Positions 1 to 12,500 of a stretch of 64,000 nucleotides of DNA are shown in pieces. The position numbers were made by a program, and so were the translations under genes. The DNA comes from Tanytarsus gracilentus. Lineage: Eukaryota; Arthropoda; Insecta; Diptera; Chironomidae. The notes beneath the pieces are model-generated. The model saw nothing but the letters and a program-made list of their open reading frames with translations, was not told the origin of the DNA and searched no databases. The DNA is taken from positions 7,014,501-7,078,500 of the forward strand of contig JAXRKN010000044.1 of assembly GCA_038502055.1 (NCBI GenBank), read 5' to 3'. Within the stretch, counting starts at the first letter, position 1. Each line of letters opens with the position of its first letter.

Positions 1-3000
1 GAATAACTCTTTGTGGAATATTGTCTTTGTCAAAGTTTAGCAAACTATCGAGAAATTTCATATCGGCAAGAACTTTCTTAGATACCGTCCAGTAGTCTTC
101 AATCATACCAACACCTTTTGGATTCGGAACTCTTTCAGGTTTTATGTCTTTCATTATGCAAATTCCCTCTAATACAATTCGAACACCACCCGGTGGACTT
201 TTCATGGTTTTAACAATCGTAATGTCTTGTGGTGTGAGTGTCTGAAGAGCAGAATTAGCTTCATTAAGTTTCGGTATGGCTTCTTCTAATTTTGCATCAC
301 ATTCTTGCTTGATTGCATTAGCAACAGTTGCTTGTTCAATCGCTGCAGCTTCATCGACCATCACTTGTTCTCGTTTTAAATTTGCATTTTCTTGATCTTT
401 TTGAACTTGAATGAGTTGCTTTGCGACAGTTTCAGCTGCGAGTTTGAGCGATGGTTGAAGTTCTTCGAGGTTTGCTTTGAGGATATCGACCTGCTTCGAA
501 GCTGATTCAAGTTGTTCAATGCCAGTCAAATATCGATTTTTAGCTTGCACATTTTCGGTTCGTTTCTTTTGTAATAAATCCTTAAAAGTGTGAATCATCT
601 CGAGATATGAAGTTGGTGTGACATAATTGTGACGATTGAGTTGAATTTCAAATTCTTCAGATAGTTTTTCAGTTGACGTGTGAAATTCCATGCACATGTC
701 AATGCAAATTGGTCGCTCTCTTTCTGATAAATCGACACTTCCTAAAAAGCGAGTCGCGACTGCCAAAAGAGCATCCTCTGGCCACGCTTGAAACCAATCA
801 ATTGTGCAACAGTTTACTATTGCTGGAAATTTACGAACTCGATTTCGAAAAGCATTGCCAATGGGTGACATTGAGAGGACCACGTGAAGTTGCTCGCGAA
901 CAATCTGATAAAGATTAAAATGTTTATGCAACTAATTTAATAAATTGATCAATAAAATTTTACTCACATTGACAAACATGTTGAACAAAGCCACGGGACT
1001 TCCATCGGTCTGCAAGCTTTTGTCTTTCGATCGATCAATTTGTCTCATTTTCTCAAGAATTTCATTTTTCTCTTCCATGCTAAACAAATTTGGAACTTCA
1101 CCAGTATTCAAAATATTGCTGACGTCCTCGAGAAAAGCTTCTTCTTTGATTTGTGTGTCGGTAAATACGAAAACTCCTTGATTTTCGGATCCACTCACTT
1201 TTTTGAGGATCGTCTTTACATCTTCATGCCACTCATACGTTCCATATTGCCGTGAGATTTCAACTTGGAAAGTTTCATAGTCATTGATGTGAGCAGCGAG
1301 TCGTGTTAGTGACTGTCGACCTGATCCACCAACTCCAATAAGCAGTGCATGACTTCTCGATGGTTTTATGATTCGACAAATTCTCGATAAATGCTCGATG
1401 GCGAATCTAAAGAGCACAAGATTCATTCTTTTTTTACTCATGTTGTTTAATTCATCAAGATATGCTTCGGTAATGTATCGAAGTGACTCGAGTTCCTCGA
1501 CTTCTAGGTAAAGTTTATTTTCAGCTGTCGGAACTGTAAAATCGCAGAACAAAAGTTTTCTTAAATCTTTTTCACTTAAATTTTGATTTGGTTCTTTGAA
1601 TCTTGCGAATAAAACTTCTGGATCGATTTCCATTTTGGTTTTAATCGTACTTTTAATTGTTTCGAAAAGCCAAAGTCGATCATTATCGTCAACAAGTCGA
1701 TCACCATAAACTCTTGTAATTTCATGAGCCCAAAGTCGTCGCATTGTGTCAATTGTTTCAGCACATTCCGGAACTGATAAAAGCACACCTCCAATGACTC
1801 TCGAAAAATCTCTCAAATTAAATAAATAATGACATTTTGCTGGCGTTGGAAGAAGAAATTTTCTCGCTTCTTGATAAATTATTAAAGTTCCGCCGACAAT
1901 TTCTTCAATGCATGTATCAAATTCTTTTTCGAATCCACGAGTGTCCAAATGCCATAGGACAATTTTACTAAAGATCGTCACGAGAGTGCTTTCGTCAAAC
2001 TCATTAATTACAAGTGTGTTGAAGTGACGTGAAAATCGAGGTGTGATTGTGTTTCCGGTGCTTGGTGGACCCATTGCTACAACAAACTGAATGTCGTTTA
2101 ATTTCATTGCGACATTTTCTTTACGATCGTACCTGAAATAAAAAATTGTGAACTTCCAGAACTTTTTTAAAATTGAATTTTAAAACTCACCAAATTCCAT
2201 GATCCATCCACATTCTCAACAACTCAATTGGCGGTTGAGCTCCGTACGTTTCTTTCATTGGCATCGAAATATCATCAACAAAGACGACACACTTCTGACC
2301 TATCGGTGGACCAAAAACACCTTTGCGTCTTTTATCGACTTTCGACATGATAATGTCTTGAGTTTGATTCGCTGTAGTTTGAGCTGAGAAATTCATCAGT
2401 AAAGGTTTGTAAATATTTGTGTTATTTCTTTTGAGGAGAAAATCATTGACATAAACGGATTTTCCAGTTCCGGTTGGGCCTACGATTAATAAATGTTTTG
2501 AATGTTTTACGAGTAAGTCAAGAATTGCATAAGTTCGAACTGTCTCGATTGTTGGGACGATTATTTGGTTTACAGGCTTGTCGGCTGGAATCGACTCAGC
2601 TTGATTCATTTCATCAGACCATAAACGCCATTTTCCTTTGCCCTCTTTTATGAATCGATAATCAAACACTGATCCAGCTTTTGGCATCGTATAAATGTAC
2701 GATCGAGTTAATGGCGCAGCTTGAACTTCAGTTGGAATTTGATATTTCTCATTGAGTTCAGCTGGAAAATTTTTCTCAAGCAGCGCACGAAAAACTTCAG
2801 AAAACATTTCACGACTGTCATTAAAAAGTGGACCGCCAAGTGCCCAAATGCATGAAAAGAAGAAAATTCCTTCGGTTTGAGCTCGAAGTTCAACTTCTTT
2901 TATTGTTGGATCTTTTTCCTTTTCTTTCTCTTTATCAATCGGTGGATTTTCAACTTTCCAGTCATCAATAAAACAGTCGAAAAGATTCATGAGTGATTTA

Positions 3001-6000
3001 ATTAAATTTGAGTCAGAGGTCGGCATCATTTCTTTTAATCCACCTTTTCGTATAAACCAGAGAAGAATCGGACAAAATCTCATGAACATTGCGATGATTA
3101 TTTGTCTGCTGCTTTTATTGAGTGACTTTGGCATTTCGTTAATCCACGAGTCAAGAAGTGGTTTCCAACCGAGTGCAGCTGGTTCCATGTAAATCATGCC
3201 GCAACGTGAAACCTAAAATTTTACATTAAATTTATGATTTTAAAACTTTATTCAACTTACAGTAGCTGGTGATGCCGCCTCCAAGTCCATCGGTTCAAAA
3301 ATCAAATTTGTTGTCGGCGCCAGTTGAATAATTTCTCCCGACATCAAGCAAAGTTTTTTATTGTCATCAAGTACAGTGTTCATGTTTTCAATCCAAATTG
3401 CATCGACAGGTCCATCGAATAATAACCATTTCCTCTCCATCGTTGTACTCACAGCAAAAGCTCGATAACTTACAGCTAAAATTCCGTCACTCCACTCGTG
3501 TGAAATTGGATCAAATTGACCATAAAGTTGACCCATCGTGATTGATTTTGGATTGATGACAGTATAAATTGCTTTATGTTCATCCATTCCACCACGTTGT
3601 TCGATCAAATCTAAGGCTCTAGCTAACATTCGATATGCTGTAGTTTTTCCACCAAACGGCAGACCGACAATCATCAAGCCATGTCTGACGAGAATCATCT
3701 CATAAAGTTGTTGAACTTTTTCTAGGAAAACTTCAGTGCATTGAATGTTGTTCTCACTGCATGCATCCTTAACAGCTTTATTGAAAATGACATAATCAGA
3801 TTCGGGTAATTTAATGCCAGGAAAGAGATCAGAAATAATTCCTTGAAAGAGCGGAAGATCATGACTCAAGAATTTCGCTAAATTTACATCTTTAATTGAT
3901 CTTAGAACTAAAATGTCTTCTTGTTCATCGGGATATTTTAATTTCAGTGCACCAGCAGCTTTTAACACAGACTTTACAGCTCTCATGCCATAATCGTAGT
4001 GAGATTGTGATGACAATTGTTCAGAACAGAGTCGATATGTTGCAACAATTTTAACTGCCATCGGTTTCGCTTGCAAAAATCCATAAGAATAAAGTTCAAT
4101 TTCAGAAATTAAAGCATAATCGGGAACCATCATGGCGACAGATCTGAAGAGGGATTTTAAATTGTCAGGAAGTTCCGATCGACCAGCATAGCCAGGATTC
4201 ATTGTGATAAAAACAGCACAAGCTGGATCGAGTTGAAGCAAAGTTCCTTCGAACATTAAAGTCGGCAGTCCTGAATTTATTCCTCGTTGAATTGTTAAAA
4301 TTTGTTGAGCAACGACTGAAAGCACTTCCAAGTCAATTCGATTGAATTCATCAAAACATGACCAAGCACCGCACGATGCAAGTCCTTTAAAGAATTTTCC
4401 AAGTGCAATATAATCGAGACCATCGGAACAATTGAAAACGACACACTGCTTAGCGACAGCTTTAGCGAGATCTTTTGTTGTTTCTGTTTTGCCAGTACCT
4501 GCTGGACCTTCCGGTGCTCCTCTAAAATATTAATTGAATTAATTGGATATAATTAATTAACATTTTAAATTACCCCAAATGCAAATGCAATGCTCCAAAT
4601 AATGTACGGAAGCATCGATCAGTCAGTGGTGTTATGACAAGTCTCAAAGTATTTCCCAAATATTCGTAGCCATAATTAAGTGATGAATTAATCATTCGTG
4701 TCACGAGTTGAGGGTTTGATTGAATTTCTTCAATATAATAACGAAGTTGTGACAACCAATTGAAGTCATTATCTTTTCTGCATTCTTTCTCAATCAAATC
4801 GTTTAGAACATCACGACCATGGACATCAAGCACAACTAGTGCACCCAAAGTAAATCGATTTTGAAGTGACAATTTTCCTCTGACAAGATCCACAATGTGA
4901 CCAATTTGTTCTTTACAAACTTCGAAATAATTTTTGAGTGCTTCAACGGGATTCGATTGTGAAAAACATTCAGTTATGTCACTCGTCCAATAAGCAGCTG
5001 ATATTGACTGCACACATTGTCCCGGCCAATCAAGCACCCACTGATGACGAATCGTTTTTGTGTAAGCCTCAAATGAAAGCAAAATTTGATTACGAATCGA
5101 TTTTTTCATGTCTTTTTCGAGCTCCAAAAGCCATTTCTCAACTTGACCGCGTGCTTTTGATGTTGAAATTACATCATCCAGTGTCACTTCTTCACCCTCG
5201 CTTGATCTCATTTTCGTTACATCAAGATCTGCAGTAAAATTCAGTTTTGCAATTCCTTCAAAACATTTTTTAAGATGAGGTTGAACTCGAGTTGGATCTT
5301 TAGTTTCTGACAAAATTTCGAGCAGTTCGTCATTTGACAAGAAAAAGAATCGAGGAAAGTAAAGTCTTTTCTTTTCGAGATATTCATTCAGACCTTTCTG
5401 AATTTGCTCGAGAAGTCCATAACATTTTTTAAGCTTCTCAGACATTTTATCTATTGCGACAACAGAAAGTACTAAAGTGTCACTCTCAACTGTTTGCATC
5501 AAATCCTTCCAAGTTTTGTCGACTGCATTAAATCTCCGTCCTTCCTCAGGCATTTGAGATTGAATGTCGGGTGATCCAAAAATCGGTTCCAAGTACATCC
5601 AAGTCGCTTGAACTTTCAACCAATCATCGAGAATATCCTGAAGCAACATCATTTTTTTCTCCCATGCTAGAATTTCTTTCTCAAATGGTTTAATGTATGG
5701 TGAACCTTTCATCGTTTGTGTCTTGACAATATGATCATCTAGGAGAACTTGAATGTCATCAACTGATGCTATGATAAACGTTCCAGTGTCACGATATGCA
5801 TTCACCACAAAGTTAATGTCGCTCCACTCGCCAACCATTTTATTGAGTCCTGAAAGAAATAAAATTGAGAGCATAAAAAATATTTCGCATGCAAGTTCGC
5901 ATATTTTTAGCATGCAAGTCGCATGCAACTGAAACTTCAATTTTATATGTAGAATTTATTAGTTACCTTTATCGAGGTTATTTTCTTTTGTTGCACTCTC

Positions 6001-8866
6001 CGAAATTGGTTCAAATTTACTGACATAATCGGCAAGTCCATAATCAATCACTTTCTCGAGTGTCATGTCAGGAGATTTTTTAATAGGAAATCCAATAATT
6101 TCCGAAACTTGTTCCCAATGTCGATCGCGCATTCCTGGATTGCCTAAAGTATTTATTAATGGCAAATGTACTTTGAAATCTTCAATAGCATTTTTTATGG
6201 CCGTTGCAAGTTTTTGAGTGTTTGGAGAGTCAGAAGATTGTTTTTCCAGTTTGTAAACGGTTCGAAAAAGATTTCCAACAATTTCCTCAATTTCTTCAGG
6301 GTCAAAAGTTCCAGCTGGTGAATGCATCCACAAATTATATTTGTCCATGAATTCTTGACCAGCATCAAAGAGTTTTTTGAATGGAAGAAGTTTGTCGGCA
6401 CACTGTTTACGGAGCGGATACCAAGACTCTTCTAATCCATAAGCAATTTCCTCTGCGTTAATTTCGTCGATGGTTACCATTGCGATGTTTAACCTAAAAA
6501 TATTTAAATAAAAATTAAAATTTAATTTAATTTTAAATAATATTTACTTTTTGTCCAAAATTGTCGCTTTTTTGAAATATTTCGAAAGCTTTTTCAATTC
6601 TCCCCATTCAACATATTCTTGAAGTTGCTCCCAATAAATCTCGAGATCACGTTTAAAATGTTCAATTCGTCTTTTCAGTGACTCCTGATATTCAATCATT
6701 TTTTCGTCGACGATTTTTTTGTTGTCTTCAAGGATCGATGGCATTCTGAGATACCATTTGAATGTGTTGGTGTTGAGTTTTATCTCGAGTGGAGTCAAAA
6801 TCGTGTAATCAGTTAAGTAAAGAAGTTGTTGGAGATTCTGAAAATTTATGAGTGAATAATTTATCTATTAGATTAGTTTTTAAATTATTTTACATCTCTC
6901 AATCGATCTTCCATTTTTGGAATTAAAACATCTTCAACTTTCTTTGAATATTCTCTCAATTCCATCAAAGCTTTTGTGTCTCTTGGAGTTGCTAATAATT
7001 TACCAGCAATATCTTCATATTCATTAGTTGTCTTCAGCATCGAACCTTGTTGATCAGCCGTAATTGTTTGAATCAATTCTTGCTGTAAAAATCTCGCGAG
7101 TGACTCGAGTGTGTCAATCAAACCCTCTCGATGAAATTCATAAAATCCCATATTTATCAAACCGCAAACTTTTCCTCCTATTTCATGTTCAATTTCTTGG
7201 TAATGCTCGATTAATTTACAATAATCTTCGAATTTTGGTTTGCTGTCGAGGAATTCCACAAGTTGATCGACATTTTTGCCATTCATGAGATCCATGTAGT
7301 CATCGAAGTCTTGCATCCTCAATTCAGGTCCAATTCTTTGCTCTTCAAGCAACAAATTAATTCTTTTGTGGCAATCTTCAATGATGTCATTTGGAATTGC
7401 TGGCTTTAAAAAATCATCGCCACTTGCTTTTGTGTCCATATAAATTTTTGTCTCAATTCTCGGCAATGCATAACCAGCTTTCACAATCATGTCAATCATC
7501 CGCAGAAATTCTGATCGAAACTTTACAAATGGCGGATTGTAAACGAGTTTTCCTTCGCTCTCAAGTAAAATTGTAAGTTTGAAGCCTGTGTTTTCATTGC
7601 AAATGTAATTTGTGTAAGATTTTAAACTTTTAATGCACATATCTTGGATTTGTTGAGTCATTAAAGCAGCAACTGAATTATAAAACTTTTGCAAGAGTTT
7701 CGGTTTGGTGGTTTCAGGTACGAGTTTCTTCTTGGTGCCTCTTTGAATGATTCCTTGAATATCTGCATACCATTTTTCGGTTAAAATAGTTTTTGTATCC
7801 TCAACTTGTCGCAGCACTGATTTGGTGAACTCAGAAAGATCGTAGGGTTGACCTGAGAGTGGATTTTATTTGAATTAAATTTATAAACCGAGGGGTTTGA
7901 ACACTTAGGTAAATATTTTTAATTATTGATTTAAAGTAAAGTAAATAAAATCATAAAAAATGACGAAAGTTTCTCACCCTTTAGTTCAAATTATTTAATT
8001 CTTACCTTTAGCTTTGATTTTTTCCATGTCAACATAACTAATGCCCTTAAACGTCGTGTACCAAATTGCTAAAATCTGCGACAAACACGGATTGATGGCA
8101 AATAAAGTTCTCTTTATTTTTGTCCTATTTTCTTCATATCTGTGACGCCATTTTCTTGACATTTCTTTCAACTCTCCTCGATTTTTTGACTCTTCCTGTT
8201 TAGTGGTTTTTGCGAGTGCATCACCGAGGACGAAATCGATGACAGATTTTTTAACGGCTGTAATGTAATCTTCTTTCATCTCGACAACAATCGAGTCGAG
8301 GACGTGATTCCATTTTGTGAGTTTCTTTGGAATTAATTTGAGAACTCGATTGAGGACTTTTTTGTCTAAAGGCGCAACATGGACTGTGTCAATGCCATGT
8401 TTGATGTAGTAATAATATCGCATGATTTCTTTCTCTTGACCATCCGGAAAACTAATTTCTTCGCTTTTGATTTCATCTTCAGATTTTATGATGAGACTGA
8501 CGAGCTTTTTACGAAATTCTTCGCGTTCACGACGAACGACTGTGTAGGATTTGACTTCTAAAATTTAAAGAAATATTTTTAATTTAAAATTTAGCTTTAA
8601 TTGAGTTTTCTCAACTCACTTTTAACTTTACACTTTTTCTTCTCCTTTGGTCCTCTCAATGGCATCATTTTTGGTGAATGCCTCAATAATTTATCAGGCA
8701 ACGAGAAGATATTTGGTCCATTTAAATCGTACACGGATGTTGGCAGACTCAATCCTTGCCACAATTTCTTCGACTTGTATTGAACATTGGCTTTGCCAAC
8801 GATTGCATTTTTTACTAAATCCGATGTTCCTGGAACTTTAGAAAAATCTAATTTCCTGGAACTCAT
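1..8866 (-). CDS. Axonemal dynein heavy chain, copy A (5' part; continues past left edge)
   Basis: Motor subunit of a ciliary inner-arm dynein of the DNAH3/7/12 group; it hydrolyses ATP to slide axonemal doublets. Ten exons are visible, in transcription order: 8866-8620, 8557-8006, 7852-6894, 6837-6548, 6493-5967, 5849-4574, 4521-3261, 3212-2191, 2132-968 and 904-1. All have GT/AG borders and phases that agree. About 2734 codons are in the window: the tail and linker, then AAA1 (GPAGTGKT at the start of the exon at 4521), AAA2 (GLPFGGKT), AAA3 (GPTGTGKS), AAA4 (GVGGSGRQ) and part of the stalk coiled coil. The start at 8866 was chosen because the N-terminus ([16 protein letters not shown]) aligns with that of copy B. 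I saw no internal stop or frameshift, so it looks functional here. AAA5, AAA6 and the C-terminal domain lie outside. It is an inverted duplicate of copy B. Confidence 0.94.
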
Positions 8867-9566
8867 TTTTTGGCGAGTTCACAAAATTTTTAATTAACTT
8901 TTTGCAGGGGTTGCTTTGATTTAAAATTTAATTTAGATTTTTACATTTTTTTAAATTTTTTTGAATTCCTATAAAAATTAAATTTTGTTTTGAATAAAAA
9001 ATTTGAAATTTTTTAAAGGAATTTTTATTCAATTGAAGCCAAAAATTCCGAAGCATATTTTTAATAATAAAATCACTAGGAAACTGTTTGATGCAACAAG
9101 TCTATTTTAAATCAGATGACAGCAATCGCATGTTTATTATTCACTTGTTGATCTCATCCACGTGCTGAAAATCAACAAGCCGGTCACCACGTGTTCAATC
9201 GATCAAACATTTGTCGATCACTTGTTGAATGTTGTTCAACAGGTTGCTTTAAATTCTACAAGTGCCTGTGACTTTATTGTCATGGAAATATCGATCGGTC
9301 ATAATTTATTTGCGAAAATAAACAAAATTTTCAGTTGCAGTGGAGATTTTCATAAAAGAGTCGGAAAAATTTTGTCTTGTTAAATTTTAAATAAAATTGA
9401 GTGGAAAAAATTAAATTTCTGTAAAATTTTTATCACTTTTGTATAAATAATGCTCAAAATAACAAAATAAATTCAAAATATTTGAATTTTTGTTAATTTC
9501 TACCCTTAAAAACATAAAGTTAAAAACGCATAAGAAAATTTTGATGAGTCATAATTAAAATTAAAA
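8867..9566. promoter_or_regulatory. Head-to-head intergenic region of the two dynein genes (candidate bidirectional promoter)
   Basis: About 700 bp separate the two divergent start codons, so both 5' UTRs and at least the proximal promoters must lie here or overlap. The flanks are AT-rich. The centre (about 9130-9300) is less so and holds two CACGTG palindromes (near 9161 and 9188) and several TTGTTGA/TTCAAC-type short repeats. No TATA box or convincing RFX X-box was found by eye. No gene is seen inside. Confidence 0.5.
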
Positions 9567-12500
9567 ATGAGTCGAAAGCGAGATTTTTCTAAAGTGCCGG
9601 GCACATCGGACATCATCAAAAGTGCAATGAGTAGCAAAGCAAATTTGCAGTATAAGTCGAAAAAAATGTGGCGAGAATTGAGTCTGCCAACATCCGAGTA
9701 CGACTTGAATCGACCAAACATTTTCTCGTTGCCTGAAAAATTACTCAGACATTCGGCAAAGTTAAAACCGTTGAGGGGTCCGCATGAAAGGAGAAAGAGT
9801 AAAGTTAAAAGTGAGTTGAATAAATTTAGGAAATATCAAATTTTTATTGTGAAATTTTAGAAGTCAAATCCTACACAGTTGTTCGTCGTGAACGCGAAGA
9901 ATTTCGTAAAAAGCTCGTTGGACTAATTATAAGTTCAGAAGAGGAAATCAAACGTGACGACGGTTCATTTCCAGATGCTCAAGAGAAAGAAATCATGCGA
10001 TATTATTACTACATCAAACATGGCATTGACACAGTCCATGTTGCGCCTTTAGACAAAAAAGTCCTCAATAGAGTTCTCAAATTAATTCCAAAGAAACTCA
10101 CAAAATGGAATCACGTCCTTGACTCGATTGTTGTCGAGATGAAAGAAGATTACATCACAGCAGTTAAAAAGTCTGTCATCGATTTCGTCCTCGGTGATGA
10201 ACTCACAAAAAAAATTAACAAACTTGAAGAGTCAAATAATCGAGCAGAATTGAAGGAAATGTCAAAAAAATGGCGTCACAGATTCGAAGAGAATCGAATT
10301 AAAATTAAGAGAAATTTATTTGCCATCAATCCGTGTTTGTCGCAGATTTTAGAGATTTGGTACACGACATTTAAAAACACGAGCTATGTTGATATGGAAA
10401 AAATTAAAGCTAAAGGTGGGTGAGGAATTTTTTAAAAACTGGTAAATAAATTTGTATTTTTATTTACCAGTAAATAACTTTTTGTACTAAGTATATAAAC
10501 ACTACATTATATACTTCAAATATCCCAACATTAATTAATTTAATTAATTTTTTAGGTCAAGCTTACGATCTTTCTGAATTTACGAAAACAGTTTTGCGTC
10601 AGGTTGAAGATGCAAAACACATGCTGACTGAAAAGTGGTATGGCAACATTTTGAGCATAATTCAAAGGGTTTCAAAAAAGAAACTCGTGCCTGAAACCAA
10701 CAAACCGAGACTTCTTAAGCGATTTTATAACTCTGTTGCGGCTCTTATGACTCAGCAATTACAAGATATGTGCATTAGAAGTCTTGAAGCTTACACAAAC
10801 TACATTTGTGAGAGTAACACAGGATTTAAACTTACAATTTTACTCGAAGATGAAGACACTCTAGTTTTTACACCGCCATTTGGAAAATTTCGATCAGAAT
10901 TTCTTCGGATGATTGACATGATTGTGAAAGCTGGTTATGCATTGCCGAGAATTGAGACAAAAATATTTCTGGACACTCAAGCAAGCTTTGATAGTTTTCT
11001 AAAACCAGCAATTCCAAATGAAATCATTGAAGATTGCCACAAAAGAATTCATTTGTTGCTTGAAGAGCAAAGAATTGGACCTGAATTGAGGATGCAAGAC
11101 TTCGATGACTACATGGATCTCATGAATGGCAAAAATGTCGACGAAATTGAGAAATTCATTAAAAGCAAACCAAAATTTGAAGATTATTGTGAACTAATCG
11201 AACATTACAAAGAAATTGAACATGAAATCGCTCGAAAAGTTTGTGGTGTGGTCACGATGGGATTTTATGAGTTTCATCGAGAGGGTTTGATTGACACACT
11301 CGAAAGTTTAGCAAAATTCTTACAACAAGAATTGATCACAAAAGTGACGGCTGATCAACAAGCTTCAATGTTTAAAATGACGGGCGAGTATGAAGATATT
11401 GCTGGTAAATTATTAGCAACTCCAAGAGACACAAAAGCTCTGATGGAATTAAAAGAGTATGCGAAAAAGACTGAAGAAGAAACAATTCCTAGAATGGAAG
11501 ATAGATTGAGAGTTGTGAGTTGAAAAATAAAATAAAAACTTTTAATTTTTTATGAACTTTCTTCTAGAATCTCCAACAACTTCTTTACTTAACTGATTAC
11601 ACGATTTTAACTCCACTCGAGATAAAACTCAACACCAACACTTTTCAATGGTACCTCAAAATGCCATCAGTGTTTGACGACCATAAAAAAATTATCGGTG
11701 AAAAAACGATTGAATATCAAGAACAGCTTAAAAAGCGAATTGAATATTTCAAACGTGATCTTGATCTTTATTGGGAGCAACTTCAAGAATACATAAAGTG
11801 GGGTGACTTAAAAAAGCTTTCAAAATATGCAAAGAAAGCGACAATTTTACATCGAAAGTGAGAAAATTAATTCTTTAAAATTTCAAATAATAAAAATTAA
11901 TTTTTTAGGTTATCGATCGCGATGATTAAAATCGAGGAAATTAATGATGAAGAGAAAGCTTATGGATGGGATGAATCTTGGTATCCGCTCCGCAAACAAT
12001 GTGCTGATAAACTTTTTCCCTTCAAGAAACTCTTTGATGCTGGTCAAGAATTTATGGACAAACATAATTTATGGATGCACTCACAAGTTGGAACTTATGA
12101 GCCAGAAGAGATTGAAGAAACAATTGCGAATCTTTATCGAGCTGTGATTAAACTTGAAAAACAATTTTCTGACTCGCCAAACACTCAAAGACTCGCAACT
12201 GGAATTAAAACTTCAATTGACGAATTTAAGACTCACTTGCCATTAATAAATACTTTGGGCAATCCAGGAATGCGCGATCGCCATTGGGAACAAGTTTCGG
12301 AAATTATTGGATTTCCTATTAAAAAATCTGCCGACATGACACTCGAGAAAGTGATTGATTATGGACTTGCTGAGTATGTCAGCAAATTTGAACCAATTTC
12401 GGAAAGTGCAACGAAAGAAAATAATCTCGATAAGAGTAAGTAAATTCAAATATTTTAACAAAAATTAATCCATAAATTTATTAAATATTTTTAAGGCATG

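Noticed and set aside
1..8866. Dynein copy A as a pseudogene
   Set aside because: All ten visible exons have intact splice sites and agreeing phases, with no premature stop, and the P-loops are conserved. Only the window edge truncates it.
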